Origin: Apteryx mantelli | Taxonomy: Eukaryota > Chordata > Aves > Apterygiformes > Apterygidae | Direction of reading: 5' to 3' | Length of the DNA stretch: 64,000 nucleotides | Assembly: GCF_036417845.1 (NCBI RefSeq) | Contig: NC_089984.1 | Span: 31,469,447-31,533,446 of the forward strand | Part shown: piece by piece, positions 49,001 to 60,979 of the stretch | Layout: each line of letters starts with the position of its first letter | Position numbering within the stretch: position 1 is the first letter of the stretch | Made by a program: the position numbers and the translations under genes | The notes under the pieces: model-generated | Databases searched by the model: none | Seen by the model: only the letters and a program-made list of their open reading frames with translations | Told to the model about the DNA's origin: nothing

Positions 49001-50994
49001 AGGGCTGTGTCCTTAGATTCGCCCTTTAGTGAATTTTTTGGGTGCCTTAAAAATGTACTGTGGATTCTCATGTCTTGCTTGATTTTTTTTTAATGAGAAA
49101 AGTAAACTTGGGTTGAAGTACCAGCTTCATATATACACCCATGAGAGGTGAAGGGTGAGAGGGCCTAAATAAGGGGAGTAAAACCTGTTGTAGGAAGGAA
49201 TCTGAAGGTCACTGGAAAGTACCTTCAAGAGCTCTGCGTCGGTGTGTGCACAGACAAGAAGACTTCTGAATAGAAGGAAGCCCTGCTCCCCCTTCTCCAC
49301 AAGCTGCTTTACCACATGTTCATGGATGTCCAGCTTGGCCAGAACAGGAGAAGGCTAATGAGGAGAGAATTCTATGGCTTTCTTTTGAGGCATGGCATGA
49401 GGAGGGAGTAGAGGAGGAGCAGTGAGGATAAAAGGCAGGTAAAAATTCAGAGAAGAGCACTGAGAGCAATGTTACATTGCAGGTGTGCATGCAGCGTTGT
49501 CTAGGACTGTCAGATCCGGTGAGTAAAAATTTCATCCTCTGGGCTCAGTTCAGGCAATGTTACTATAGATTACCTGTTTCTGGAGGGGTGCACATATCAG
49601 ATGCTCTGCTTTATAAAAGAGGAAGCCTGTAGTCTAGCAGGTGTGAAAACCTAGGACCAAGACCTAAAGGAGCCCTGAACTGAGAATTAGAGATGTTAAA
49701 TCACTTTGGCTGCTGCAGGGTGAGATTTAGCCTCAGTGTGAATGGGGATGTGTGAGCTCCCTCCAGTGTCTAGTTGTGTGATAAAGGTGGACCTAAATGA
49801 GAGACCTTGGCAGAGAAGACACTTTAGTCATCCCTTTAATGTGCTTCTGAATCTCCTGTGCTGGTACTGCAGCGGTGACGGCAGTACAGGGGAAAATCTA
49901 GAGAGAAAAGAAATATTCTGTTCAGTCTGGGCTCGAGAGAGTTAATTGCAGCATAAAAATACTATTACGATATTAATGAGAAATCCACTTGTGCAAAGCA
50001 CAGCTTTGGGCTGAACCTGCCATTTGTAAAATTTACACAGCTATTCAGTAATACTAATCTGGTTGTTCTGGCAAGAAACTTTAGTTTAAAAATTCCTGTA
50101 GAAAAGTGTTTTGATTTAAAGAAAGAAGACTTTCTCTGTTAAAGTCTTTGTGGATTTTTTTTTCTCTCCTATCTCAGATTTTCACTGAGACCTGAAATTA
50201 TAGTATTTCAGACTTTCAGATCAGTGATGTTTGAAGATCATATTTTTAATCCCTTTTTGGCCCTTTTTTCTCCAGTTTGAGATAGAAGACTAGAATGAAT
50301 AACTTCCAGCTGATTTCTTGTTCTGTTTCTGTTTTACTTTCATTGTTTTTTTTGCCACACTGTCAAACTTCTGTGGGTGAGGAAGTTTTTGAAAGGAATC
50401 TGACCCCCCTCCTCCCCAAATGGAAAAAGAAGAAAAAACCCTGGAATCTTTAGTTTCTTTTATTAAAATGCAAGGGGTAGGAAGGAGGAAAGAGGGGAGG
50501 AACTTTTCTTTTCCCCAAAATAATAAAACTGAACTGGTGATGATGTATGACCTAGTGAAGGGTTTGTGTGCCAGAAAGCTTGTCTTTTTCTTGAGGTACC
50601 TTTAGTGATCTAAGAGAAGATACTACCCCTTTCCAACCAACCTTGCTTCCGTGAAAACTCTCAACTGTTTGCAACTTTGAAATGTTCTTAAAAAAGAGTC
50701 TGCAGAAAGCTGTGAAAGGAGGACATGTTCCATCTCCGGACGGAGTGGGGTTCATATCTCCCCACCATGTTGTTGGCCTGCTACCAGCCAGAGAACATGT
50801 GAGTGGTGTTGGTGACGAAGTGTGGCCATCTGTCTGAGTAACTAGGCTGAGATAGTCCCTCAGTTGTCATCCTAATACTTCTCGCTTCCTTACTAAGGAC
50901 GCTGTACTAAAAAGGAGCAATGGTCTAGGCATAGCTATTGTGAGAAGCAGGAGAGTCTTCTGTGAAAGACAATTGTAAAAAGGGATAGGATGGG
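46061..50994. other. Gene-free intergenic stretch
   Basis: No repeats of recognisable family and no exon-like frames. Short purine-rich segments occur at 46.37-46.41 and 50.42-50.51 kb. Confidence 0.6.
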
Positions 50995-51180
50995 TGGGAT
51001 GGTCAAATAGCTATTCAGAACTTCACCTTCAAAGTGGTGAAGCAACTTTAGCTCCACTTTACAGATGGAAAAATGGGAAAGAGGTTTTAAATGACTTTTC
51101 CCAGGCTCTGAAGGGGAAATCCATGCTAGTTTGACTACTAGAGCTCTTACCTCTATCTCTGTTTGGCCTACAGTCAACCC
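50995..51180 (-). mobile_element. CORE-SINE/MIR-like remnant (minus)
   Basis: CACTTTACAGATGGAAAAATG, GAAAGAGGTTTTAAATGAC, TTTTCCCAGGCTCTGAAGG and ACTACTAGAGCTCTTACC follow, in order, the reverse complement of the SINE: TTTTACAGATGGGGAAACTGAGG, AGAGAGGTTAAGTGAC, TTGCCCAAGGTCAC and a tRNA-like head. Confidence 0.62.
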
Positions 51181-51289
51181 CTCACAGATTAATAATAATA
51201 ATAGTGCCTTTCAGTTTTTGTCAGACCATCCGATCTGATCTTGACCTATAATGTGAAGATGAAAGGCCCTGTTTGCTAAAGTTAATCCC

Positions 51290-52060
51290 CCAGGCCATCT
51301 GCTTTCCTTTATCTTTTCTGACTGAATGCATTATTTCCTTGTCCAGCCTGCCAGCTTTTGGCGTATGTCTCTAGCTCTCTTGTAACACTAATGCTGAGTT
51401 ACGTCTGACTATGTGCAGAGGACTGCAGCCACTTCGAACAGCAACTGCCTATTTAGAGATGCTTAGGGATTTCCTTTAGTATTTCCCTTCCTCTCTTGGC
51501 AACTCCTCTCAGTATGATTTATGAATAGCAAGCATAGCTGGGGGTGATGGGAAGTATCAACACCTCTGAATCCCAGTGATAGGAGCCAGGATAATTAATA
51601 ACAGCAAGCCAGGAGTGTTTGCTTTGCATGAAGATCGCACGGGAGAGAAGTATTATTCTGTATTCTTTGGGAATGGGGGAAGTCAGGACTAGCCTTTCCC
51701 TGTGCTGTTAAATCTGCATGTCCTTTTCCTTAGATAATTAAGTAATCCCAGCCTTTTGAGGAGAGAGCCTCCCTCCTTTTTCCCTTGCAGATGTAGTACA
51801 TGTACCTTGTGGCAAATCAATGCTAACTGTATTACCATGCATTATTGCAGTAATGGAGTAGAGTAAGCCCAAGGAAAAATGTTCAACCCTTACCGATTGC
51901 ATTAAGAGCATGAGGATCTTTTATGTAGTTGGCTTATTAATGGCACTTTCATTTATGTCCCTGTATTTTAACCCTTTGGAGATTACTCTTTAGCTCCAGA
52001 ATACAAGTAAACTTGCCAGGTGTCAAACAGATTCGATAAAGGGAGAATGACAAGAGTGAT
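51290..52060. promoter_or_regulatory. Candidate conserved non-coding element
   Basis: Non-repetitive sequence with GGATAATTAATAAC, TTTGCTTTGCATGAAG (POU/octamer-like), AGATAATTAAGTAATCC, CATGCATTATTGCAG and GGCTTATTAATGGC. Density of TAATTA cores is higher than in the flanks. Candidate enhancer only. Confidence 0.3.
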
Positions 52061-55000
52061 CTCTGGGTGCTGCACTGGAACTTGGGTGTCTATAACAAAG
52101 CTGAGCAATATATTTAAACCACCACCAGAAGAAGGGAGCGGTTAAATTACTAAGCAGAACCCAGGATAAATATACTCTCTGTTTGGAGGCACAAATGTTG
52201 TAGTCAGGTGCTCATTTAAGGGAAGGGGTGTAAAGCATTTTGGCCCCTCACCCTTGTACCCATTGACTGCAGCATGCTTTTGCATCGTGTGAAATGCCTG
52301 TGCAGCTCCTTCTTTCTTCCTTCCTGGAAGAAATCCCTGATTTGCCCCAGTAACATTTTTCTTCTGTGTAAGATCAGCCTCCTTAGCTGTTCTCGCTTGC
52401 CCTCTGTCTGATGGTAGCCAACTGGTATGTTGTTTGCAACAGGCATAATCTAGACTTCAGTGGGGACTGTTTCTTTGCTTCATTAGCAGGTCTTCTCCTT
52501 GGCCCTGGTAGGTGATCAGGTACTCTGGGCATCACTAGAGTGTAAATGATTAGTAGCTTATTAGTTGTCATTTTCGTCATGGAAATGAATACAGCAGTGG
52601 TCCCCAGCCTTTGCCAGCCCAGTAGTGAGCATGCATTACAGTGTGTGTAGGGTTACACTTTGTTTTCTTCTTGGGGCTAGTGTCAACTTTTCTAATTTCC
52701 TGTGATTGTGTGTTTCAGCTTCAGAGAGTCCCCTGTGAAGTGAAGCCATGAGCCACCACAGTCTAGCAAAGGCTTTGGGCTGTAATAGGTGCCACTTAGT
52801 TTTGTCCTACCTCCTGGCTTAGAGGTGTTGTGAGCATGAATTCCCCTGGGGCTCCTGAAGTGGGTGGAATTTCCTTTCAAAATACTTCAAAGCCCATTTA
52901 TGTGAGACTTGATTCAACCCGACTCCTTTTAGGAGTAAGCGTGGGATCTGTTGTTACTGAATCAGTGTACAGGAGATGTGGGGGACTGCTGGGACTGGTT
53001 TGGTAAGAAACACCTGCTTACAGCATAGTGCTACCATAGTGCAGTATTATTTTTTTCTGTATTAAAACTTTATTTTCTTTTGTTCTTCCCCACTAAATGT
53101 ACACTCTTGTACTCTTGTTGACCAGTACAAAGTCTTTCCTCAGTGCTGTAGTTCAATTTCTCTGTTGTACGGGGTTGTTCTTCAGAGCAGGGAAGGAAAT
53201 AGCTGTAGGTGAGAGTCTTAAAAGGCAGTGTTTGTTGTGGGAGAGAAAACAGCACCAAGCTGTGTCAGGATGAACATCCTCTTGTGAAGTCCCACCATCA
53301 AAGTTGAGGTCCCTGTCAGACTTTTTTATCTCTAGCTTGCTAAGAAAATTCTGCCTTTGCGCAAAAATTTTTCTTTGGATTTAATGTGTGCAGAGAAGAA
53401 GAAACAGGAACAGTGTCTTCCCCTTCTACGTCTATCTCAAGCTTTGTGCAGGGAGGAAAGGAAGGAGAGATTTTTCTGGAGGAGGAAACAAACTGGCGAA
53501 AGTATCTGGGGTGAGAGCAAACTCTTAGTTGTAGAGAGCTGACCGTGTGTCACTGACCACAGCAGCTCCATTCTTCTAGGATGAGCTTTATGCAGTGGAA
53601 AAAGGTAGTTTGCGTGCCTTTTTCTGTCTTATTTCTTATTCCTCTAGGAGGAATTTTCTACAGCTTTTCCCTGTGAGACATCTGGTTGGCAGGAATCTAT
53701 CAAGAAATGTTTCCATCCTTGTGGGTATGTGGGTTTTTGCTGTTCCTTTTCCCACTATCCTATAGAGACCTTGCTGACCTTCCTTGTTTGAAGCTACTAA
53801 GTGCTGCTGAAAGGCAGCTTGAATCGTTTGTTAGTTAGGCTTTCCCACCTAAGCAGTGTCAGTGATTGCCACATGGGCTGTGGCATGATGGAATTTCAGG
53901 GAGAGCCTGTCATGAAACCTTGCAATGGACATCTTTGAACATCCTCTCTCTGTCATTGTAGATCAGACCTGTTTTTCATGACTTTGAATTTCTTCCCCAG
54001 GGGCTTCCAGGTAATCTGAACCCCAAGTCTGGGGAGCAAGTGAGTCTGCTGGGACTGCTGAGGACAACATTATCTAGTTGCTCTGGCATGCAGGGTTGTG
54101 CTGCATGGGAGCGCTTGGAGGAGACACGGTCAGCTCCTGACAGTGATGTATTCCTAATCTGTTGTCTCATTTGAGGTTTGTGGCATGTGATTTGTGGCCT
54201 TTGGTTTACAGATGGTAGCACAGCCTTGAAGGGTTGATTACCCCTTAATGAGCTTTAGGGATGTCACTGTTGCAGTCTTTGGATTGTAACAGTTATGTCC
54301 TGCAATAAGACCTCCTTGGACTCCTCTAGAGGGGAATTCTGGGTCAAACAAAAACCAGCGGGTCTCAGATGGGGACATCAGTTATTAAAACTGATTCAAG
54401 GCCTTTACTTAAGTATGAAGTGTGCTTGGGTCATGGACACAAGCTTAACTAGCTAGTGTCTGTTAATGTGAGTCACCTGAGCAGTTCAGGCAGCAGGAAC
54501 TGAACTGGTTGGTAGCTGTTTGCCTCCAGCAGACACAGTGGCTAAGGATGGATACCTCTTTGGCTGACACAACAGGAGTCTGAATGGTGTTTCCATAGCA
54601 GCAAGAGCTAGCAAGGTTTAGCACTTCGCTTTCTTTCTCCTATAAGAGTTTGTGCTAAGCCTTACCCCATTCAAACAGCTCCACACTCCTCAAATCAAGG
54701 TAGTCATGGTTCTTGTTATGAGTGCTTTGAGGAGAAGACCTGAACCTTTCCAGATCACACTGTGCCCTAGGGAAGGAGTGGAACAAGAAAAGGGTAGATT
54801 TCAGGTTCACTAGGACTCTCTTTGCACAGCAAGCAGAATTTGTCCTTAGGCTTCTTGGTAGCAAAAGCCACCCCTGATCAATCGGGGACATCAGACTCTG
54901 TTAACAGCCAGAAATGAGAAGCTGATGAGAGGTGCACTCAGTTGCCAACAGTAAGTTGATATGCTCTCTGCTTTCCAAAAGATTCCAGGATTCCTTTTCT

Positions 55001-58000
55001 CCATGAAACCCATAAGAGTCAGGCAGACCTTGGGAGAGGAAGGGAGATTAGGGCCATTTGCTCTTTCTGAATCAATGACTTTGTGAATATTAGTTAGACT
55101 TCCCTGCTTTTAATCAGATTTTCTCTTATTACTCATTATCTTATTACTCATTGCATGTTCTTGGATATTATAATATCTTAATATTATATTATAATATCTT
55201 AAGGCATGATTATACCTCTCTTCACTACACATGGCACAGCTGGACCCAACTTTTTAGAGGAAGTGTTTGAATTTAGAAGACACAGAGAAGCTGAAGATGT
55301 GAATGTTCTGATCCAGCACCTTCTGAGAGACACCGAGGAGCATATTTTGAAAAGTTTGGCAAACACTTTTGAAAACCCTGGTCCTTATTGTGGTTCTGGA
55401 CCATACGAAATCCAGGAGATAGTGTTTCTTGTATTTCTGACTGGGCAAGGACAGCTTGCTGTCAACTGATCTCTGTATGTGCTGCAGATCCAGGCTCTGT
55501 CTACTGTGATCAGCTCTTTGGAATTTCTGTTGACGGTGAAAATTATCAGCAGAAGGGGAGTTTCGTGCTCTTAGATTTAGGACCAACCCCAGAACCCACC
55601 ATTAACTAGCAGCATGACGTGAAACATGCAGAATCTCTCCAGTGAGTTGAAAACACCTTTGTTTTCTCTCTGGGCTGCTGAGTCCTTCACTCTGTGGTTG
55701 GTTGTGCACGTTATGCACCCTTTGGGCCATCTGAACAGTGGATGAAGACAGTGGAGCTATCTGAGCATTCCCAAATGAAAGGGGCTCTGCTGTCTCCTGC
55801 ATAAATGGTGTTTGTGTAGAAAAAAACAAAAGGAGGGATACAGACAGGTCAGTCACCAGAGCTGGCATTGCATCTGCTCACGTGGGTCAAATCCTGAGAC
55901 TGGGCTTCTGAGGAGGCCTGTGGGTGTGTGCAGTCCTGCAGGAGGAGAAGGGGCATGGAGCAATGATGGGCAGGGCTGGGCAAAACAGAAGGCTTGGGGG
56001 TACTGGGGAGCCAGTCCACAACCAGCAGTGGAGATGGTGATGGTGGTGGGGGTATCGATCTGTGTGGTAGGAGTTAAATCTTCAGTTCCCCAATCTTTTT
56101 TTTTTTTCCCCTCAAAATGAAACAGTTGCAGAATAGAAAAAAAAAATCAATGAAAACCCAAAATGATCAGTGCTGCCTGAGAAGGGTTTGGAGTGAAATG
56201 ATTGCCAGGCTCTATTTATTCCTTTCTTTAGATCTGAATAGTGTCATTAGACTTCTTCCACCCAAATCATACCCCCCCCCCCCCCGACAAACACAGCTCC
56301 CCCAATTGTCTCTTTCCTTAATTGAACCCAGCTTCCCCTTGGTTATAGGCATGTTCTGCTACTTTATATTTGTGTGACAATTTGCCTTCCAGAACATTTA
56401 CTTACTTACTTAGAAATCTACCGCGGAGCCTGTTGTTATGGCATATGGTTGCCTTACATCACTAAGTGATCAATTAAAAATCAACATGGCCCAACAGAAT
56501 ATAACACAGATCCCTGCTTCTTTGAATGGATGTTTGTAGTTGGATAGAGATTAAAGCAGATTGTAATGGATTAGACCAGGGATTAAAACAGCCTGTAATG
56601 GATACTGTGTTGCATTATTCCACTTCTATTGTTGCATATAGACTGTGCAAATCTGGGGCTGTAGAACAGCTTCCTCACTGTCGCTGTGTTGTGCACCAGG
56701 CCAGGCCTGGAGCAAACCCGGTATTCCTGCACCAGGAATGGTGTGAGCTGGAAGAGGCCCTTCGCTTGGTGCTGGTGATGGGCTCGCAGTTCGCAAGTTG
56801 TGCAGGAGATGGGGGTGTTGCTCACGTTACCTTTGTCTTCTGGAAAAGGAAAGGGAGTAGAGAGCAACTGCTGCATCTCTTTGGCACCAAGGCCTCTGCT
56901 AAGGACCAGGGGATCTGGCAAGGAAGAGATTTTAATAGGCCGCATCAGTGCTTCGGCAGTGCCACCTGTTATTTAACAGTAATAAGCAGGCCCTGCTGAA
57001 GGGTTTCCAGGGCTTTCTTTATGAGCACCAGTCCTTTCTGTGGGTATCTGACTGACAAGTAAGGGCTTGGGGTAATCTCACTGATGGGGTATGAACTGAT
57101 TGTCTGGAACTGTCCCTGAGTGTGGCAGATGTGGGTGATATTCACAGGTGGTGATTTTAGGTGCAAGTAACTGCTGTCTAATCTGCAGGGTAGGAGAGAC
57201 CTGCTACTGGGGTGCTGAAAGTACTGTCCTAAAGAAAGTGTTGGTGAACACACCTGTGGATGAAAGCCTGTCACATCCTGTGCTATGTCTCATACACCTG
57301 GGTTCTTGTGGTGACAAAGAAGGATATGGTAAACACAGAGCAATGCCTTGTACTGGCAGGATTTGGGAAGGGAGATGTGTAGACAGGTCCTGTTTTGGTG
57401 TGGGTGGGTTTTTGATCATGAAGTCAGGGAATAGAGATGATATTGCAGAAATGAGGAGCTGATCCAGGTGTGAACAGGGACTAGGTCTTAAACAGCATCC
57501 AGTAAGGCTGAGAAGATAAAGGAATCTGGGTAAACTGCTCTCCTGGCAGTAGTGGCCAACCAGCAGCAATTGCTAGCTCCATGATGGTTTTTACTTGTGG
57601 CGACAGTGGACATGCAGAAAGCTTCAGGAGCAGCAGGGAGCTGCTGGGCCCAGGGGACTGGAGAAACTTGAAGCATAACTCAGGGACAATTGCAGCCCCA
57701 TTGGGTGAGGCTGGCATTAGGTGGGCAGTGCATCTCTTTGCAGTGCACGGCAATGGCAAAATCCAGGGATGGGACGTGTGCTGCTGATGCCCTATACTTG
57801 GGACAGTCTTCTCGCAGCAGTCAATCTAGGGAGAGAGAATTAAGGTACTCCCCCCTACCCATACTCTGTTGTACCTTTGCAAGCATCTGGAGGGTGCAGT
57901 CTTGGGGGTGAGCCTGGCTCTGTGCATGCAATGCAGCTCCTGCCACTGGTTTGTGCAACTCATGCGATTTCCTTGCCCACGGTTGTGTGCACGTGGTTAT

Positions 58001-58099
58001 GGAACAGCTCTGGCTCAAGCCCCCGTCACTACTCTCAAACAAATGTTGGCTCCTAAACATTTTGGCAGTGTATTTTGAAAGGGAGCCGAATGCAAGTCA
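52061..58099. other. Gene-free intergenic stretch before the SORCS3 shoulder
   Basis: Includes a small AT palindromic patch at about 55.12-55.20 kb (TTATTACTCAT twice, TATAATATCTTA twice) and the C14 run. The 157-codon frame at 56526-56999 is the longest outside the SORCS3 region but has no recognisable domain or splice context. Confidence 0.55.
56272..56285 (+). repeat. C14 homopolymer
   Basis: Fourteen uninterrupted C on the plus strand in otherwise ordinary intergenic sequence. Confidence 0.97.
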
Positions 58100-59639
58100 G
58101 AAATAACATCCCCGGGGTTGGGGGTGGGTGATTTGCTTCCACTGCCCCCACCTCCCCCTTTCTTTCTCTGTGTTACTGGGATTTCTGCCATCGGCAGGGC
58201 TGTGCCTGCGGGTAGGAGCTCTGGCCGCAGACCGGCTCTTCCCCCCGCCGCGGCTCTGGTACTGTTTGTACTTTCCTCTGCAAGCCAGCTGATGCCCCAG
58301 ACCCTCTTCTCCCTCCTTGCAGGACAGCCCTTTAGCGACAGGTCCCATCGTTTGCAACGGCCAGCAGTGTTCGCAATCCCCTCTTTCCTTTTCCAGCTTG
58401 CTTCTCACTCTCCCCAGCTGCAGCCAGGCTGCACAGAGACCTCCCCCGCCCAAGTTAAACGCTTTGCAGCAGGAGGTGGCTAAACGCAGGGCACTGGCTA
58501 CCGGGGAACCCCCATTGCTCTGCCAGTCCGGGTGTTGCGATCACTGATCCTTTCTCTGTCCCTCCACTCCCCGCCGGGTTAGAAGACCTAAATTGGGGGG
58601 GCTGAGAGGAAAGCTGTTGAGCTGTCCCCGCTGTGGGATGAGCGGTGTGGGAGAGAGACTGCGGGGAGAGCCGTGCAGTGGCGGATCCATCCTCGGACGG
58701 CAAAGAATGGCTGATGTGGTATGTGGGAGGGTGGGACGATTAACATAACGCTAATTATTGACACTCTTCAGAAGGGGGAGGAGAAGGGGGGAGGTTGACT
58801 GTGGATTTGATCTGGAGAGAAAGTGCCGATGTGTTGCTGCAATAAATAGCTCCGGAGGGATGTGGCACCGGCATTGGTGACTCTGACAAGGGTGACCCCC
58901 AGGAGGATGGGGGACGCCCCGGAGCTGTGGGAGGAGGCAGCGTGCTCCATCCCCTTCGCACTGTGCAATTACTCACACCTTGTCCAGGGCTGAAGCTGCA
59001 AAGGCTCCTTGGGCTTTGCCAGCAGAAAGTAGGTGTCCTGGGCTGGGGGAATGTTGCATCCCTGCAATGGAGGGGGGGCACTGCCGTGATCTAAGGACAT
59101 GCACCTTTCTCGCTCCTTCTCCCAACACAATCCCGAGTGATGCTACAGTGAGCTGCCTGCAGAAATTATTCTTCCTTGTTTCTCTTCCCCTCTAGAATAA
59201 ACACTACCAGTCTCCTTTCCCAGCTGGTAGAAGGTGACAGGGCTGCTGGGGTTCCCGCGCGCACATGTGGGCTCCCAGCGCCGGGCAGCCCCGCTCCGGG
59301 CAGGGACGCTGCAGGGCTCCAGGGCGGCAGGAGAGGACATACCCACATGCCTGGAGCTGGCTCTGGAGCGGTGCTCTGGATGGCCGTGTCCGTGGGTTCG
59401 CTGTAATATACAAGCACAGAGTCAGCCACGAGTCATTCATCCCAGCTGCATTGCTTTATGCCCCTTACCCATCCCCAGCCTCTATGCATACACATACATA
59501 CATATATACAGGGAGGAATAGCTACGCTGCTGTAAATACGTGTGCATGTATATTAGGAGAAGGAGGGAATGAGGGCTGCTTTGTCTCAGGCAGGAGCACA
59601 CGTACCAACTCAGGAGAGCAGGCTGGGTGATGCTCCAGC
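58100..59639. other. GC-elevated upstream shoulder of the SORCS3 island, no gene recognised
   Basis: G+C content and CpG count are raised in patches (about 58.17-58.25, 58.5-58.7, 58.85-58.95 and 59.25-59.40 kb), separated by ordinary sequence. Many overlapping open frames occur on both strands, but none resembles a known protein or shares a consistent exon structure. It could contain distal promoter elements, or the first exon of a divergent non-coding transcript like those seen upstream of many CpG-island genes. Nothing in the sequence proves this. Confidence 0.4.
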
Positions 59640-60130
59640 TGATGCGGTGCGGTGCGGTGTCCCGCTCCCGCCCCCGGCCCTGGCCCCCGGCGGCGCGGCG
59701 CGGCGCAGCGCGGCTGGTGACTCGGTGGTGTATTTCAGCGGCGGCGGCGGCTTGGCAGGGCTCGGGGCTCCTCCCCCCGTGTGGTGTTACCCTCTCACTT
59801 GATCAAATCCTTGAACGTGAACAGTTTCACTGAAAAGCACTTTTCAAAAAAAAAAAAAAAATCCACCAACAGTAAGGAACAGAATCTAACTACCGGGGAG
59901 AGAGTTTTTTTCTTTTTTCCTTCTTTCTTTTTTTTTTCCTTTTTTTTTTCCTGGTCACCATCTCAGAGGCTGAGAAAAGGGGAAGAGAAAGAAGGAGAGC
60001 GAGAGAAAGAGGAGCCTTTTGCAAATAATTATTATAATTAGAATCCAGCCCCTTCTCCTGAAAAAGAGCCCTAAACCCAGCGCCTCAGCCCCCCTCCTTC
60101 TGCAAGCCCCCCGACTCGCTCCGCAAAGGC
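59640..60130 (+). promoter_or_regulatory. CpG-island promoter and 5' UTR of SORCS3
   Basis: CpG density rises sharply from about 59.64 kb (GCGGTGCGGTGC, then a GGCGGCGCGGCGCGG stretch at about 59.69 kb) and the island continues through exon 1 to about 61.06 kb. No convincing TATA box is placed where it would be needed, so this looks like a dispersed CpG-type promoter and the transcription start cannot be set from sequence. The last 280 bp before the ATG are likely 5' UTR. They hold an A16 run (59846-59861), a T/C-rich tract (about 59905-59951) and a purine-rich tract (about 59972-60019) that is partly complementary to it. Confidence 0.65.
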
Positions 60131-60736
60131 ATGGAGAAGGGGACTAACTGCTTTCCGACCTGCCACACGGTTTTTCTCGCCTGGACATGGCTCTTGCTCC
60201 TCTCTTGGTGTTGCACCGGCGCCGAAATAACTTGCAGATCCTGCTCGTCTCCATCTCCCTCCTGGCCGTCCTCGTCGTCTCGCCTTAGGCAGGAGCAACG
60301 ACAGCCGCCGCCGCCGCCGCCACGAGGACTGCGGAGCTGGCCGGGCGGCCGGGCGCGGGGCTCGGCCGGGCCGGCGGCCGCCGCCGCGGAGCCGCTGCCG
60401 GGCGGGGAGCCGGGGGGCCGCGCGGGGCCGCAGGCAGCGGCGCCCCGCTCGGCGGGGGCGGGCGGCGGCGCGCCCGGGAGCCGGGGCCCGGCGGCGGCGC
60501 GGGCCCGGCGCAGCAGCGAGGGGCGCCGGGCGCTGCCGGCGGGCGGCAGCCGGGGGGTGCCGGCGGCCGAGGGGCAGCGCGGCGCCCGGGCTCAGCCCCG
60601 CGGGCCGCCGGAGGAGGGCAAGGCGGCGCGGCTGCGAGGGGCAGAGGAGCCGAGGCTGAGCAGCACCACCTTCGCGCTCACCGGGGACGCGGCGCACAAC
60701 CAAGCCATGGTGCACTGGTCCGGCCACAACAGCAGC
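60131..60736 (+). CDS. SORCS3: SorCS-family VPS10p receptor, coding exon 1 (SORCS3 most likely)
   Basis: First coding exon of a type I membrane sorting receptor of the sortilin/SorCS family. These are neuronal proteins that traffic cargo and growth-factor receptors between cell surface, endosomes and Golgi. The exon encodes 202 residues and ends at a perfect GTGAGT donor in phase 0. Residues 1-30 form a signal peptide: hydrophobic run VFLAWTWLLLLSW, with cleavage likely near CTG/AEIT. Residues 31-123 are Ser/Pro/Arg/Gly/Ala-rich with a six-proline run at 59-64. R124-A-R-R127 is a furin-type propeptide site. Residues 175-202 (RLSSTTFALTGD then HNQAMVHWSGHNSS) are the nearly invariant start of the mature SorCS VPS10p domain, and N200 is a glycosylation sequon. 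The GAEIT at the cleavage region matches my recollection of SORCS3; STTFALTGD is closer to SORCS1, so the paralogue is not fully settled. The start is the first in-frame ATG, has G at -3 and +4, and is followed directly by the signal peptide. The rest of the gene lies outside the window. Confidence 0.9.
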
Positions 60737-60742
60737 GTGAGT
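60737..60742 (+). other. 5' splice donor of SORCS3 intron 1
   Basis: GTGAGT follows the AGC serine codon 202, matching the consensus donor at all six intronic positions. The conserved HNSS sequence stops exactly here, and the continued frame turns into Ser/Ala/Arg/Pro/Gly-rich translation unlike any SorCS protein. That fixes the exon boundary. The intron is phase 0. Confidence 0.92.
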
Positions 60743-60964
60743 ATCGCCGCTTCGGCTCGGCCCGGCCCGGCCCGGCTCAGCGGGGAGGGAGCCGTGTGCT
60801 CTCCGCAAGGCGGGACTGTGCCGCACTTGCCCCTGCGGCCGGGAGGGCGGGGAGGAGAGGGGCGCTTGGCGGGCACCTTGCCTTTTTTGCAAAGGGGAGG
60901 GGGACACGCAGTGATTGCCCCAGAAACAGAAAAGTTTTTCTGGGAAAAGAGGAGAAGGGACCTT

Positions 60965-60979
60965 CCCCCCCCCCCCCCC
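60965..60979 (+). repeat. C15 homopolymer in SORCS3 intron 1
   Basis: Fifteen uninterrupted C, 229 bp downstream of the exon 1 donor and inside the CpG island. On the transcribed (minus) strand this is G15, which could favour R-loop or quadruplex formation near the promoter. Confidence 0.95.

Noticed and set aside
55206-55586. Overlapping frames on both strands with charged, helical-looking sequence
   Set aside because: No homologous family recognised, no splice sites in agreement, and neither strand is favoured.
56526-56999. 157-codon plus-strand open frame, the longest outside the SORCS3 region
   Set aside because: No recognisable domain, signal peptide or splice context; a frame this long is plausible by chance in 64 kb, and an overlapping 120-codon frame occurs on the opposite strand.
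60071-60907. 278-codon minus-strand open frame across SORCS3 exon 1
   Set aside because: It is the antisense shadow of a very GC-rich exon, where stop codons are rare. The product is low-complexity Arg/Ala/Pro/Gly with no family similarity.
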